From the NCBI RefSeq assembly GCF_008119665.1, contig NZ_CP043046.1, forward strand, positions 5,270,001 through 5,334,000: a stretch of 64,000 bases of DNA. Reading direction: 5' to 3'. The stretch is from Pigmentiphaga aceris. Its GTDB lineage: Bacteria > Pseudomonadota > Gammaproteobacteria > Burkholderiales > Burkholderiaceae_B. The notes under the pieces were generated by a model. The model made no database searches. It saw only the letters and a program-made list of their open reading frames with translations, and was not told the DNA's origin. Of this stretch, positions 18,572-25,839 are shown one piece after another. Each line of letters begins with the position of its first letter. Positions within the stretch are counted from its first letter, which is position 1. The position numbers and the translations under genes are program-made.

Positions 18572-19123
18572 ATGACGCAAAGACTAGAGCAGGCAGTGCT
18601 GGGTGGCGGCTGTTTCTGGTGCGTGGAAGCCGTATTCCAGGAGCTTGAAGGCGTGACCGAGGTGCAGTCGGGTTATACCGGCGGACACCTCGATCGCCCG
18701 ACCTACGAGCAGATCTGCACTGCTACTACCGGACATATCGAAATAGCTACCGTCACCTATGACGCGGATGTGATTTCGTATCGGGAAGTTCTGCAGGTAT
18801 TCTTCGCGACGCACGATCCAACCACGCGTGATCGGCAGGGCAATGACGTCGGTCCGCAGTACCGTTCGGCGATTTTCTGGCAGGACGAAACCCAGCGGGA
18901 TGTCGCGCTGGCACTGATCGAGGAACTCAACGCGGACAATGTCTTCGGCGCGCCCATCGTCACCGAAGTGCGCGAGGCAGAGACCGTGTGGCCGGCCGAG
19001 GACTATCATCGGGACTACTTCCGACGCCACCCGCAGCAAAGTTACTGCGCGTTTGTGATTGCGCCGAAGGTGGCCAAGCTGCGCAAGCAGTTCGCACACC
19101 GCCTGAAGTCCGCCACGCAATGA
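18572..19123 (+). CDS. msrA: Peptide methionine sulfoxide reductase MsrA
   Basis: 183 residues. Reduces methionine-S-sulfoxide in proteins using thioredoxin. The active-site GGGCFWCVEAVFQ motif places the catalytic Cys at about residue 14, followed by GYTGGHLDRPTYEQIC, HIEIATVTYD, FFATHDPTTRDRQGNDVGPQYRS and the C-terminal FWPAEDYHRDYF-like block (WPAEDYHRDYF). The GTP/ATP-free fold is complete. It is followed after 106 bases by a thioredoxin gene, which is a fitting electron donor. GGGCGAGC upstream gives a modest ribosome binding site. Confidence 0.96.
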   Translation: MTQRLEQAVLGGGCFWCVEAVFQELEGVTEVQSGYTGGHLDRPTYEQICTATTGHIEIATVTYDADVISYREVLQVFFATHDPTTRDRQGNDVGPQYRSAIFWQDETQRDVALALIEELNADNVFGAPIVTEVREAETVWPAEDYHRDYFRRHPQQSYCAFVIAPKVAKLRKQFAHRLKSATQ

Positions 19124-19229
19124 ACAGCCGGTCGCGTGCAGACGCGGCCCGCAAGACCTGATAAACGTCCGATCCCGCCTGTCCATCTGGACGGGCGACG
19201 ACCCTCAGATTCCCTTGGGAGTAATGCAC

Positions 19230-19613
19230 ATGACCGTACGTGAACTCGACGCCCAGACCTTCTCGGGTGCCATCGAAGAAAACGGCACGTTGATCGTCGA
19301 CTTCTGGGCCCCCTGGTGTGGCCCGTGCCGCAGCTTCGCGCCTACCTTCGACGCCGCATCGGACAAGAACCCCGACGTGAGCTTTGCCAAGGTCAACACC
19401 GAAGACCAACAGGAACTGGCGACTGCCCTGCGCATCCGCTCGATTCCGACGCTGATGGTGTTCCGTGAGCAGATCCTGCTGTATTCGCAGGCAGGTGCCC
19501 TGTCGGCCGGCCAGCTCGACCAGTTGCTGACCCAGGTCAAGGAGCTCGACATGGACCAGGTCCGCGCCGAGATCGCTGCCGGGGAAACCAAGCAGTCATC
19601 GGAACAGGCCTGA
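19230..19613 (+). CDS. Thioredoxin
   Basis: 127 residues with the active site WAPWCGPCRSFAP (WCGPC near residue 30) and the cis-Pro loop RSIPTLMVF. The thioredoxin fold ends near residue 105; an acidic tail of about 20 residues (DQVRAEIAAGETKQS) is extra. Cytoplasmic disulfide reductant; being downstream of msrA it may serve that enzyme. The ATG at 19230 is chosen since GGGAG lies eight bases upstream; in-frame ATG at 19224 has too short a spacer. It is not clear that this is the main TrxA of the cell, as the main gene often sits beside rho. Confidence 0.93.
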   Translation: MTVRELDAQTFSGAIEENGTLIVDFWAPWCGPCRSFAPTFDAASDKNPDVSFAKVNTEDQQELATALRIRSIPTLMVFREQILLYSQAGALSAGQLDQLLTQVKELDMDQVRAEIAAGETKQSSEQA

Positions 19614-19680
19614 GGCCTGCACGTCAGCAAGCATGTAATAAGCCAGCAGGCCACGCGTCTGCTGGCATAAGTCAGAAGGC

Positions 19681-20271
19681 ATGAAGATGGTTACCGTCAG
19701 ACAGCGCGTCGACATCCCGCTCCAGGACGTCCCGGTCACACCCGACTTTGTGTCGTTCGAGGGCGTGCTGAAAGAGCATATCGCGCTGGTGTTTCCCAGC
19801 CCCGTGGCCGGCACCACGCCGCTCGTGCGCGTGCATTCCGAGTGCATCACCGGCGAGGTCTTCGGCTCGCAATTGTGCGACTGCGGTCCCCAACTGCGCG
19901 AAGCGCTGGCCCTGATTGCGCGTCAGGGCGGTGTGCTGCTGTACCTGCGCCAGGAAGGACGCGGCATCGGCCTGTACGCCAAGCTGCAGGCCTATTCGCT
20001 GCAGAAGCAGGGTCTGGATACTTTCGAGGCCAACCGGCACCTGAACCTGCCCGAAGACAGCCGCAGTTTTGAAGATGCCGCCAAGATGCTGGATGCGCTG
20101 GGCATCAACAAGATCCGTCTGCTGACCAACAACCCGGACAAACAGGCGCAACTGGAGCAGTACGGTATCGAGATCGAAGATATCGTACCGACCGGGGTGT
20201 ATCTGAACCCGCACAACCGGCGTTATCTGGAAGCCAAGGTGAAGCTGCGCGATCACAAGATCGCGTTCTGA
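19681..20271 (+). CDS. ribA: GTP cyclohydrolase II
   Basis: 196 residues. First step of riboflavin synthesis: opens the GTP imidazole ring, releasing formate and pyrophosphate. Zinc cysteines occur in SECITGEVFGSQLCDCG, and the catalytic region LRQEGRGIGLYAKL and the C-terminal ...VPTGVYLNPHNRRYLEAK match the family. It is the monofunctional form without a RibB domain. The start ATGAAGATG follows GTCAGAAGG, giving AGAAGG five bases upstream. No FMN riboswitch is recognisable in front of it. A long terminator follows. Confidence 0.95.
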   Translation: MKMVTVRQRVDIPLQDVPVTPDFVSFEGVLKEHIALVFPSPVAGTTPLVRVHSECITGEVFGSQLCDCGPQLREALALIARQGGVLLYLRQEGRGIGLYAKLQAYSLQKQGLDTFEANRHLNLPEDSRSFEDAAKMLDALGINKIRLLTNNPDKQAQLEQYGIEIEDIVPTGVYLNPHNRRYLEAKVKLRDHKIAF

Positions 20272-20300
20272 TCCTGTCCACGCGCGGTTTGATGGCGCGC

Positions 20301-20379
20301 AAAAAAACCGGCTGCTGAACCATTCTGTTGCCTTGGATGTTGATCCAAGCTTGAGGAACGGTTCAGCAGCCGGTTTTTT
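20301..20379. terminator. Long bidirectional terminator between ribA and sapC
   Basis: Outer stem of about 19 bp: the A-run and CCGGCTGCTGAACC at 20302-20321 pairs with GGTTCAGCAGCCGG and a T run at 20360-20379. An inner hairpin CTTGGAT/ATCCAAG (20332-20338 and 20343-20349) sits in the loop. Both strands end in a U tract, suiting convergent ribA and the SapC gene. Confidence 0.85.
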
Positions 20380-20468
20380 ATTTCATGACTGCTTGTCTGC
20401 AATGGCTTGGAAAAGCCACTGCAAGCAGATCAGGCACCGCCCAGGCTATCTGCCTGGACGCCACACCA

Positions 20469-21272
20469 TCAGTGGAACTTCAGATCGCCGTCATCACCCA
20501 GCGTGAAACCACCCAGGTTGCCCAGGGGTTGCGTCAGCTGCTGGTGTTGCAAGGCCAGATCGCGCTGGATGGTGCCCAGGCGCTCAAGCAGTGCCAACTG
20601 GCCGATCGACAGCAGCTGTGCGTAGATCAGCGGCAGTGCCGAGGCCGCGCGCAGCTTCAGGAAGTCTTCGTCAGACAGCTGGTTCAGGCGTGCCTCGTCG
20701 ATGCGGAACAAGCCCGTCACCGGCACTTGCTGCTCACCGGACTGCACCGAAATCGGCCACGGCTGCATCAGGCCTGCCGCCACCACCGCATTCACCGCCA
20801 ACTGGGTGGGAATACGGTTCTGTTCGGTCTGGGCCAGGAAGTTCAGCGTATCGAGAATGTTCTGTGTGGGCTGGCCGTTCTCATTGAAGAAAGGCTCATT
20901 TCCTTCGGGCGTGTCCGAGATCAAGCCCGAGGCCTCGTCGATGCACAGCACGGCATCGGCACCCGGCTCGGGGCTGACCAGGTGGAACGGGTGTGCGCGC
21001 AAGGCGGCAGGCACGTAGTTGCCCAGCCATTTGCCGTCGGGGCCGATATACAGGTTGTTGCCAGGCGTGGGCGAGGTGAATGCCACCAGCATATAAATAT
21101 CGCCGGCCTGGATAAAGCCGATCGGCATCGACACAGAGGCCTTCGCGATTTCCGCGCCGACCAAGGGGATTACCTGGCGATCAGCCGCAAACAGGAAGCC
21201 GCTGGGACGGCGCCAGAATTTTCCGGCGAGGTTTTGCGGGCTGAGTGCTAGCAGTTGGGACATCTGGGTCAT
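20469..21272 (-). CDS. SapC family protein
   Basis: 267 residues, no signal peptide. Features of the SapC family (PF07277) are seen: an N-terminal region with REVIPLVGAEI-like content (DRQVIPLVGAEIAKASVSMP), MLVAFTSPTPGNNLYIGPDGKWLGNYVPA, LCIDEASGLISDTPEGNEPFF, and a Gln/Leu-rich C-terminus (LALQHQQLTQPL). The name comes from Campylobacter S-layer secretion, but most homologues are uncharacterised and present singly in proteobacteria. It is monocistronic, flanked by terminators, with the terminator of the LivK-like gene just upstream. Nothing next to it supports a specific role. Confidence 0.85.
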   Translation of the reverse strand: MTQMSQLLALSPQNLAGKFWRRPSGFLFAADRQVIPLVGAEIAKASVSMPIGFIQAGDIYMLVAFTSPTPGNNLYIGPDGKWLGNYVPAALRAHPFHLVSPEPGADAVLCIDEASGLISDTPEGNEPFFNENGQPTQNILDTLNFLAQTEQNRIPTQLAVNAVVAAGLMQPWPISVQSGEQQVPVTGLFRIDEARLNQLSDEDFLKLRAASALPLIYAQLLSIGQLALLERLGTIQRDLALQHQQLTQPLGNLGGFTLGDDGDLKFH

Positions 21273-21337
21273 TCCTTTCGCAAGAGACTGGCTCGATTGT
21301 AGAACGCGTACGCTTTCAGGGTATTTTCAGCAAGTAA

Positions 21338-21374
21338 AAAGCCGGCACACCGCCATGGGCGGTGTGCCGGCTTT
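21338..21374 (-). terminator. Intrinsic terminator of the LivK-like gene
   Basis: A perfect 17-bp stem, AAAGCCGGCACACCGCC (21338-21354) with its complement (21358-21374), three-base loop, then five Ts on the minus strand (bases 21336-21340 as A on plus). Confidence 0.92.
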
Positions 21375-21451
21375 CTATCTGAGTCTGTCGGTCTTCAGGC
21401 TTTCGGTCTTGGAGCGACTACCCCAAGACACCTGCCGCGACCCAATGTCGA

Positions 21452-22597
21452 TCAGCGGATGGTCGACAACTCGGTACGCTCACCAGCCTTGTAGGTGTAC
21501 AGCGTCAGCGCGCCGTTCTTGATGTCGCCATACTGGTCGAAGGCGATGTTGCCGGTCACGCCCGGGTAGTTGATCTTGAACAGCTCAGGACCGTACTTGG
21601 CCGGGTCGATGGAATCGGCCTTCTTCATGGCTTCGACCATCACCATGATCGAGTCGTAGACGTACGGTGCGTACAGCTGCACGTCGGCGTTGAAACGAGC
21701 TTTGTACTTGGCACGGAAAGCTTCCATGCCCTTCTTTTCTTCGCCCACCACACCACCAGCTTCGGCGCAGACAACCTTGCCTTCACCAATGGCATCGCCA
21801 GCCAGACGGGCCAGCGACGAGGTGCACAGACCGTCACCGCCCATGAAGTTGGCATTGATGCCCAGCTGCTTCATCTGACGCAGCATCGGACCGGCAACTG
21901 CGTCCATGCCGCCGAAGAACACCACTTGCGGGTTGGTCGACTTGACCGAGGTCAGCACAGCCTGGAAGTCGGTTGCACGGTCCGTCGTGTATTGGCGGCT
22001 GACCACCTTGCCACCGGCTGCCGCCACCGACTTCGCGAACTCTTCTGCCACGCCCTGACCGTAGGCCGTGCGGTCATCCAGCACCGCAACTTCCTTGCCC
22101 TTCAGTTCGTTAACGGCGTATTTGCCCAGCGTGCCGCCCAGCTGACCGTCATTGGCCACCACACGGAAGGTCGTGTTGTAGCCCTGCTTGGTGTAGGCCG
22201 GGTTGGTCGATGCGGGCGAAATCTGCACGATGCCTGCGTCGTAATAGATCTTGGATGCGGGAATCGAGGTGCCCGAGTTCAAGTGGCCGATGACACCGGC
22301 GATATTGGCATCGACCAGTTTCTGGGCGGCGGCAGTACCTTGCTTGGGATCGGACGCATCGTCTTCCGCCAGCAGTTCAAACTTGGCTTTCTTGCCGCCG
22401 ATGGTGATACCGGCCTTGTTCAGATCCTCGATCGCCATGCGCGCCGAGTTTTCCATGTCCTTGCCCAGATGCGCGATCGGGCCGGATGTCGGCGAGACAT
22501 GGCCCAGCTTGACGACGACTTCCTGAGCAACGGCGGTGCCACCGATCAGCGTGAATGCTGCGGCAACGGTCAACGGCAACAATTTCTTGGCAAACAT
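21452..22597 (-). CDS. Branched-chain amino acid-type ABC substrate-binding protein
   Basis: 381 residues from ATG 22597, which has GAGGAG upstream. A signal peptide (FAKKLLPLTVAAAFTLIGGTAVAQ) precedes a periplasmic-binding fold of the LivK/BraC type: VVVKLGHVSPTSGPIAHLGKD, HLNSGTSIPASKIYYDAGI, ISPASTNPAYT, and FFGGMDAVAGPMLRQ. It should capture a branched-chain or related amino acid in the periplasm. No permease or ATPase is adjacent, so it must use components encoded elsewhere. It ends at a strong terminator and is separated by about 250 bases from the cystathionine beta-lyase gene upstream. Confidence 0.92.
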   Translation of the reverse strand: MFAKKLLPLTVAAAFTLIGGTAVAQEVVVKLGHVSPTSGPIAHLGKDMENSARMAIEDLNKAGITIGGKKAKFELLAEDDASDPKQGTAAAQKLVDANIAGVIGHLNSGTSIPASKIYYDAGIVQISPASTNPAYTKQGYNTTFRVVANDGQLGGTLGKYAVNELKGKEVAVLDDRTAYGQGVAEEFAKSVAAAGGKVVSRQYTTDRATDFQAVLTSVKSTNPQVVFFGGMDAVAGPMLRQMKQLGINANFMGGDGLCTSSLARLAGDAIGEGKVVCAEAGGVVGEEKKGMEAFRAKYKARFNADVQLYAPYVYDSIMVMVEAMKKADSIDPAKYGPELFKINYPGVTGNIAFDQYGDIKNGALTLYTYKAGERTELSTIR

Positions 22598-22846
22598 CGT
22601 AGCTCCTCGCCCCCCAATGGGCAGTTGATCTTTCAAGTGATCTATTTTGGTTTGCCGATTTTCATCAGCAAATAATGCAGGTCGGGTTAATCGACTTCAG
22701 GTCATGCGTGTCGCAAGCATGTGAACACCCCATGAGGTGAACACCCTATCCACACGTGACCTTTGTCGACTTTATTTTTCCGGCGACGTGAAAACGTCGG
22801 GTTGTTCAAAACATTACACGAGGCAATATGGTTATGTCACTAGCGT
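22598..22846. other. AT-rich intergenic region with a direct repeat and small hairpin
   Basis: Contains GTGAACACCC twice, at 22721-22730 and 22737-22746 (period 16), and a small hairpin CGACGT/ACGTCG (22784-22789 and 22794-22799). It holds the 5' region of the LivK-like gene and the 3' end of the lyase gene. No gene is visible. Confidence 0.55.
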
Positions 22847-24073
22847 TCACGCGCCGTGCAGCGCTGACATGCCGCGCAGCAGATCGGCACGCAGATCGGC
22901 CTCGGCCTCCAGGCCGATATTCAGACGCACGATGTGTCCGCCTGGCTCACCGTTCTGGCCTGCCACCTTGCCGCGCATGGCGCGATAAACCAGCGCCAGA
23001 CTCGCCGTACCGCCCCAGCTTGCGCCAATACCGAACAACTGCAGCGAATCGACAAAGCGTGCAATCGCCGCGTCGTCATATTGCGGATCGAACACCACGC
23101 TGAACAGGCCACTGCTGCCGGTGAAATCGCGCTTCCAGGTTTCATGGCCCGGGCAGCTGGGCAGCGCCGGGTGCAGCACGCGTTGAATCTCCGGGCGGGC
23201 TGCCAGCCAATTCGCCATCGACAAGGCAACATCACCCACGTGCTTCAGGCGCAAGGCCATGGTCTGCATGCCGCGCAAGACCAGGAAGGCATCATCGGCA
23301 CTGACGCCAAAACCGATTTCGTGCGAGGTTTCGCGCACACGGTGCCAGCCGGCATGGTCGGCGGTAACCACTGCGCCCATCAGCAGATCGCCGTGTCCGC
23401 CGTGATATTTGGTCAGCGCCTGGACCGACAGATCGGCCCCCTTTTCAAACACGCGCAGCAAGCTGCCCGACGACCAGGTGTTGTCGACCGCCACCTGCGC
23501 ACCATGCGCATGCGCCACCTTGGCAATCGCCGGCAAGTCGGCCACTTCCATGGTGATCGACCCGGGCGTCTCGACCCAGACCAGCCGCGTGGCGGGCGTC
23601 ATCAGTGATTCGATATCGGCACCGATCAACGGATCGTAAAGCGTGTGGGTAATGCCCAGGCGGCTCAGCAAGCCCTTGGCCAATATTTTGGCTGGCACAT
23701 AGGCGTTCGACGGAATCAGCACGTGATCACCGGCCGACAGGCACGACAGCATGGCGAGCGATACGGCCGACAGGCCAGACGGCGTCAGCAGCGCGTTATA
23801 GCCACCTTCCCAGTCGGCAACGGCTCGCGACAGCGGCAAGGTAGTCGGAGTGTGCGACAGACCATAGTTGTAGCGAGTCTCGTCGAAGCCATCTCGGATT
23901 TCATGATCGTGTACCGACGGAAAAAGCACCGTGGACGCATGATGAACCGGCTGGGTGAGGCTGGCGAAACCTGCGGGCGCAGGCGCGGTGTGGATAAGAC
24001 GGGTGACGGGGCTGGCATCAGCCAGCATGCGCTGGCGCGCTGCGCGGCGTGCTTCGTCGGACGGACCGGACAT
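22847..24073 (-). CDS. metC: Cystathionine beta-lyase (PLP-dependent)
   Basis: 408 residues of the Cys/Met metabolism PLP family (fold type I). Cleaves cystathionine to homocysteine, pyruvate and ammonia. Visible are RYNYGLSHTPTTLPLSRAVADWEGG, PSGLSAVSLAMLSCLSAGDH, VAVDNTWSSGSLLRVFEKGAD and the PLP lysine in SVQALTKYHGGHGDLLMG. The C-terminal GGHIVRLNIGLEAEADLRADL is normal for MetC. Distinguished from cystathionine gamma-synthase by the KYHGGHGDLLMG context; substrate preference is family inference. The truncated LuxR-like fragment lies 67 bases upstream on the same strand. Confidence 0.92.
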   Translation of the reverse strand: MSGPSDEARRAARQRMLADASPVTRLIHTAPAPAGFASLTQPVHHASTVLFPSVHDHEIRDGFDETRYNYGLSHTPTTLPLSRAVADWEGGYNALLTPSGLSAVSLAMLSCLSAGDHVLIPSNAYVPAKILAKGLLSRLGITHTLYDPLIGADIESLMTPATRLVWVETPGSITMEVADLPAIAKVAHAHGAQVAVDNTWSSGSLLRVFEKGADLSVQALTKYHGGHGDLLMGAVVTADHAGWHRVRETSHEIGFGVSADDAFLVLRGMQTMALRLKHVGDVALSMANWLAARPEIQRVLHPALPSCPGHETWKRDFTGSSGLFSVVFDPQYDDAAIARFVDSLQLFGIGASWGGTASLALVYRAMRGKVAGQNGEPGGHIVRLNIGLEAEADLRADLLRGMSALHGA

Positions 24074-24139
24074 CGGACTGTTCCTGCTTCAATAAGAACC
24101 GTCGATGATACGGCCGAGCCGACGCCTTGTGGAGCCGCC

Positions 24140-24400
24140 TTACTTGAAAGCGGGACGATCAGGTTCGTGAAGCGTCGATCCGATCGGGCGACTGCGCGCC
24201 TCGGTCATGACGGACGCCATCTGCTGACTGTAAATGGTTCCGGCAAGCTCGACGGCATTGCGCACGCCCATCTTGGACAGAACACGGGCACGATGCACCT
24301 CGACCGTGCGAATCGAAATACCGAGCGTGTGGGCGATGAGCTTGTTGGGCAGACCGTCCAATAACAGTGACATGACTTGGCGCTCGCGCTGGGTCAGCGG
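24140..24400 (-). pseudogene. Truncated LuxR/FixJ-type HTH regulator fragment
   Basis: An in-frame minus-strand reading holds PLTQRERQV (upstream of the first ATG) and continues MSLLLDGLPNKLIAHTLGIS and IRTVEVHRARVLSKMGVRNA, a complete LuxR-type HTH (GerE domain) with the typical LPNKxIAxxLGIS and TVEVHRARV blocks. The only in-frame ATG (24373) lies inside the HTH, so the first helix would be lost; no ATG, GTG or TTG occurs between the upstream stop near 24541 and 24373. No receiver domain is present upstream. I read it as the remnant of a FixJ-like response regulator. A rare-codon start or sequencing error could rescue it. Confidence 0.65.
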
Positions 24401-24762
24401 GCGAGGAGCAGAAGTGACAAGCGAAGGCTGGCGGGCAGGTAAGACGATAATCTCCTGGAGAAAAGCTCCGCGCTCAATTCGGATAACCCAAGAGCAACAC
24501 GTCAGCGCGGTAGAGCAAAGTCTTTCATAGAGGCAGTGTCAGCCACTACTGGCAACCCTTACAGGACGCTGATTCGGGCTAATCATCCGGTCATAACATG
24601 ACTTGCAGGCAGAGCTTTTTACCGGCTACCAAAGCTTAGGATCAAGGCTGCTGACGCGGGCATCTATCGAACAAATGTGGTGCAATTCCCAGACACCCTC
24701 CGGCCCAGTGCCGGCGCAATTTCTACGCGTTTTCTGTTCGCTTTTCGGAGATCCCCGTACCC
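24401..24762. other. Intergenic region with no recognised gene
   Basis: 362 bases between the LuxR remnant and the dehydrogenase gene. Contains an AGCTTT/AAAGCT pairing (24613-24618 and 24631-24636) in an otherwise unremarkable stretch. I see no RNA gene or start with a ribosome binding site. Confidence 0.4.
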
Positions 24763-25668
24763 ATGAGTTCCATCGCTGACAAGACATACGAAACCCTTCC
24801 CTCGCAACGCGTGGCCTTTCTGGGCCTCGGTGTAATGGGTTATCCCATGGCCGGTCACCTGGCGCGTGCCGGCCATCGGGTCACGGTGTACAACCGCACC
24901 CGTGCCAAGGCTGATGCCTGGGTCGCAGAGTTCGGTGGCAACGCTGCTGCTACGCCGCGCGAGGCTGCCGCAGCGGCCGACATCGTGTTCGCGTGCCTGG
25001 GCAACGACGATGACCTGCGCAGCGTCGTGCTGGGTGAAGATGGGGCCTTGGCAGGCATGAAGTCCGACACGGTCTTTGTCGACCACACCACCGCCTCGGC
25101 CTCGGTGGCGCGCGAGCTGTATGCCGCGGCAGGCGAACAAGGCGTTCGCTTTGTCGACGCCCCGGTATCCGGTGGTCAGGCGGGAGCGGTCAACGGTGCG
25201 CTGACGGTCATGTGTGGCGGCGATCAAGCCGACTTCGACCGCGTGCGCCCGGTTGGCCTGGTGTTCTCGCGTGCGTTCACGCGCATTGGCGAATCGGGTG
25301 CCGGCCAGTTGGCCAAGATGGTCAACCAGATCTGCATCGCAGGCATCGTGCAAGGCCTGTCAGAAGCCGTGGCATTTGCCGAACACGCCGACCTGGATGT
25401 GAAGCTGGTGCTGGATGTCATCAGCAAGGGCGCAGCCCAAAGCTGGCAGATGGAAAATCGTGGCGGCACCATGGTCGATGGCAAGTTCGACTTCGGTTTC
25501 GCCGTGGACTGGATGCGCAAGGATCTGGGCCTGGTGCTGGAAGAAGCGCGTCGCAACGGTGCGCGGGTGCCGGTGACGGCGCTGGTGGATCAGTTCTATG
25601 CCGATGTGCAGCAAAAGGGCGGCAATCGCTGGGACACGTCCAGTCTGGTGACGCGTCTGCGCGATTGA
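24763..25668 (+). CDS. NAD(P)-dependent beta-hydroxyacid dehydrogenase (3-hydroxyisobutyrate/tartronate-semialdehyde type)
   Basis: 301 residues. The Rossmann motif VAFLGLGVMGYPMAGHLARAGH is at about residues 17-38, followed by FVDAPVSGGQAGAVNGALTV (substrate loop), the catalytic helix GQLAKMVNQICIAGI with the conserved Lys, and a C-terminal KDLGLVLEEARRNGARVPV. This is the beta-hydroxyacid dehydrogenase family (MmsB/GarR/GlxR), which oxidises beta-hydroxyacids such as 3-hydroxyisobutyrate or reduces tartronate semialdehyde. The substrate cannot be told from sequence; no valine-pathway genes are adjacent. It stands alone, with a terminator shared with the convergent 5-oxoprolinase. Confidence 0.9.
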   Translation: MSSIADKTYETLPSQRVAFLGLGVMGYPMAGHLARAGHRVTVYNRTRAKADAWVAEFGGNAAATPREAAAAADIVFACLGNDDDLRSVVLGEDGALAGMKSDTVFVDHTTASASVARELYAAAGEQGVRFVDAPVSGGQAGAVNGALTVMCGGDQADFDRVRPVGLVFSRAFTRIGESGAGQLAKMVNQICIAGIVQGLSEAVAFAEHADLDVKLVLDVISKGAAQSWQMENRGGTMVDGKFDFGFAVDWMRKDLGLVLEEARRNGARVPVTALVDQFYADVQQKGGNRWDTSSLVTRLRD

Positions 25669-25720
25669 GCTTGCGCGTTTAGCGTTGCAGCGCAGCCGCG
25701 CAGCGCTTCTAGGCAGCATG

Positions 25721-25758
25721 AAAAAAACCGGAATGCCTGACGGCGTTCCGGTTTTTTT
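25721..25758. terminator. Bidirectional terminator between dehydrogenase and 5-oxoprolinase genes
   Basis: Seven As plus CCGGAA (25721-25733) pair with TTCCGG plus a T run (25746-25758). It serves the convergent genes 25668 and 25840. Confidence 0.88.
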
Positions 25759-25839
25759 GTTGTCCAAGATCGGGCCAAAAACCAGGACCGCACGAATCCG
25801 CACCACTCGATTCATGCAGTCCTTTCATGCTCGTCTGGC

